A stretch of 64,000 nucleotides of DNA from Hofstenia miamia. Lineage: Eukaryota > Xenacoelomorpha > Acoela. Numbering within the stretch: position 1 is the first letter of the stretch; each line of letters begins with the position of its first letter. A program made the translations under genes and the position numbers. The DNA lies in assembly GCA_004352715.1 (NCBI GenBank), contig SCFE01000046.1, positions 136,345-200,344 on the forward strand. Reading direction: 5' to 3'. The notes beneath the pieces were generated by a model. That model did no database searches and was not told the DNA's origin. It saw nothing but the letters and a program-made list of their open reading frames with translations. Below are positions 62,367 through 64,000 of the stretch, one piece after another.

Positions 62367-63269
62367 AATCTTCCACACGCCATAGTAGACTTTGAATTAT
62401 GAATTATTGCAATTTTTGTAATTTATTAGACCTCAGACAGTACAGTGCCTACTGTCGCAATGGCTTAAATTTTTTATCACGTTGTTTGTTTTTTTTCTAG
62501 TTTTTGTAAATTTTTTAGTTAATTGTCATCTCTGAAATCCGTGGTGCTTTTTGATGAATTGTTCTGCGTTTTATTTCTTGTAGTTTTGTATATACATGTA
62601 CATGTACTATTTAGATTAGAACTTGTATAATGCATTATTTTTTTACTTTCGAATATAATTATTTTCTTGTACTTAAGTATTCCACAAGACTAGGTAGCCC
62701 TATCATATCTAAGATAAGTTGTTAGAAACGTTAAATTGTGAAATACATTTATACCTCAAACAAGAGATGGCGACCATGACCGGTCCGGTTCCGGTCACCC
62801 CTGACCAGTCCGATATCCAAGTCACTCTCATGTGGGTACCAGCTTTGACCAGTTCTCACATTAAAAAGTACCAGTATTGACCGCGTTACCTGTTTTATAG
62901 TTTTTTGACATGTTGACCGGCATTGCTGTTTCGGTCCGTTTTTTTCAGTACATAATGGATTTGTGCAATTGAAATAACGGGGGTTATTTCTCATTAATCC
63001 TACATATTTCATTATTGATTTAAACACGCAAATCAAAAATTCTAGCCAAATCACGCAATGCTTTTCATGTAATTTTTAATAGTTTTTTTTAATATTGGTA
63101 CTTTTATGCAAATGATTATTTCATGATAGATTTTATTAATTAATGACACGTTGTGATTAATTGCAAACATCGATGTGGAAGATTTTGAATCTTAATTTAA
63201 TAAGCAGAGCTTAACGCCAGTGGTAATTCAGAAATCAAAATAATCCGGTCACGGAAAACTTGCGGCACC
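62367..63269. other. 3' UTR and downstream flank
   Basis: AT-rich except 62755-62900, which contains GACCGGTCCGGTTCCGGTCA and related words similar to hAT terminal sequences. No second end was found. No canonical polyadenylation signal is near the stop. Confidence 0.5.
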
Positions 63270-63450
63270 CGTTAATAAGTTTAATATATCTAGGAGCAAT
63301 AATAGGCTCAAAGCTTTATTTCACAATGCATATAATTTATTACTAAAAGAAATAGCTATGAGCATTAGAAAAATATCCCATTGAAATAATTCAAATGCTT
63401 CATGCTTTCGTTATGAGCAAGTTAAACTAATATTTTATATACTGCATGTA
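63270..63450 (+). pseudogene. LINE reverse-transcriptase C-terminal trace
   Basis: One + frame with several stops reads ISLIYLGAIIGSKLYFTMHI and, further on, MLHAFVMSKLN. These match the consensus blocks xxLGVxxDSxLxFxxHI and LVHAFVxSRLDYC of CR1/L2-type non-LTR retrotransposons. The spacing between the blocks is shorter than usual, consistent with deletion. Short, decayed and therefore tentative. Confidence 0.35.
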
Positions 63451-63689
63451 ATATACACAGCTTAATACTAAAAAAGCTTTGAGTTCAACTAAAATGGGCA
63501 TTTAATTATAGTAATAAATACTCTTCTAAGGGATTATATTTCTAAATATATTAATTTTCCACAAGATTTTATTATTTGTAATAATTTTAACAAAAACATT
63601 CAAATATATTTCGACTTACAAAGTCATCGTCCGTTTTACAAATAATTCCCTTTAATTGTTACTTGATTATATAATAATATTTTATTTTA

Positions 63690-64000
63690 CTAAATCTTAA
63701 TTATTGGTAGCAATAGTTTATGTATGTAATCATCTTTTGTATTTAGACTTGGTTGAAATGATCTAATTAGAATGCTTTCAGTGATCTTAAGATATTTGGC
63801 ATCAGTATTCTTTAAAATTTTTACATCATAACTTAGTCCACAATATTTTAGGTGTTTCGAAATGGGTGAATTAGTTTCATGTTTTTTGCTTAGGTGCCGT
63901 CCGCAATATCCGATATAATCTTCATCACAGGTGCATTGAATCTTATAAATTACACTAGGTTTATCGGACATGCTAGTTGTCGATTTATGGCCGAGCTTTG
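63690..64000 (-). mobile_element. Penelope-like element 3' end: GIY-YIG endonuclease
   Basis: The minus frame is open from the window edge to a stop at 63690. It shows VIYKIQCTCDEDYIGYCGRH (the GIY and YIG positions), SPISKHLKYC, ITESILIRSFQPSLN (the catalytic Glu and the final Asn). This is the C-terminal nuclease typical of Penelope-like retroelements, with the CxC insertion they carry. A short deletion around HLSKKHE seems to remove the usual Arg-rich helix, so this copy may be inactive. The reverse transcriptase part would lie beyond the right edge. Confidence 0.75.

Noticed and set aside
62749-63054. 101-codon minus-strand frame downstream of the gene
   Set aside because: Its start lies in the GC-rich repeat-like block and it has no recognisable domain. 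Probably chance.

Overview
The window is AT-rich metazoan (invertebrate-looking) DNA. It is dominated by one large intron-rich gene on the + strand. I joined 26 exons by hand, from about 1327 to a stop at 62364-62366. Every junction keeps frame, and the chain is about 4.9 kb of coding sequence, or roughly 1,628 residues. The 5' end is probably outside the window. The lineage cannot be fixed from the sequence alone. Hints are the AT richness, introns from 46 bp to almost 9 kb, and splice acceptors that all read TTTAG instead of the usual CAG.

The encoded protein is an LDL-receptor-related receptor. In order it has two to three LDL-receptor class A repeats (1327-7948), one EGF module (11554-11691), four six-bladed YWTD-type beta-propellers each followed by an EGF module (20526-31959, 32539-40113, 40239-53400, 53400-56300), a Ser/Thr-rich stalk, one transmembrane helix (58109-58202) and a cytoplasmic tail (58782-62366). 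LDLa repeats at the N-terminus followed by four propeller-EGF pairs with no further LDLa cluster is the layout of LRP4, the agrin receptor. LRP1/LRP2 and LRP5/6 are arranged differently. The propellers are divergent: few blades keep a literal YWTD, although six blades can be counted in each. The tail has a PPxY motif just inside the membrane and no NPxY.

The introns hold a collection of mobile-element remains. There are three P-element/THAP9-like transposase relics: 3271-6545 on the minus strand with its THAP finger, a TIR-bounded element at 48155-51385, and a C-terminal scrap at 47673-48045. A pogo-like MITE (48563-48918) is nested in the second of these. Others are a Tc1/mariner relic (19168-19370), a retroelement 5' fragment with a 5S-rRNA/tRNA-like head (37800-38361, minus), a Penelope-like GIY-YIG end running off the right edge (63690-64000, minus), a LINE reverse-transcriptase trace (63270-63450), and dispersed repeats, tandem duplications and microsatellites. 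An exon-like piece encoding TM6-TM7 of a GPCR lies inside one receptor intron (34867-35147). Its acceptor phase matches the upstream receptor exon.

Assembly problems are visible. There is a 176-base N gap inside a (TA)n run, and single N characters sit beside perfect or near-perfect local duplications (4703-5063; 38624-39762), so some repeats are artefacts. I found no tRNA, rRNA or CRISPR locus. The stretches described as empty are introns in which I saw no coding pattern.
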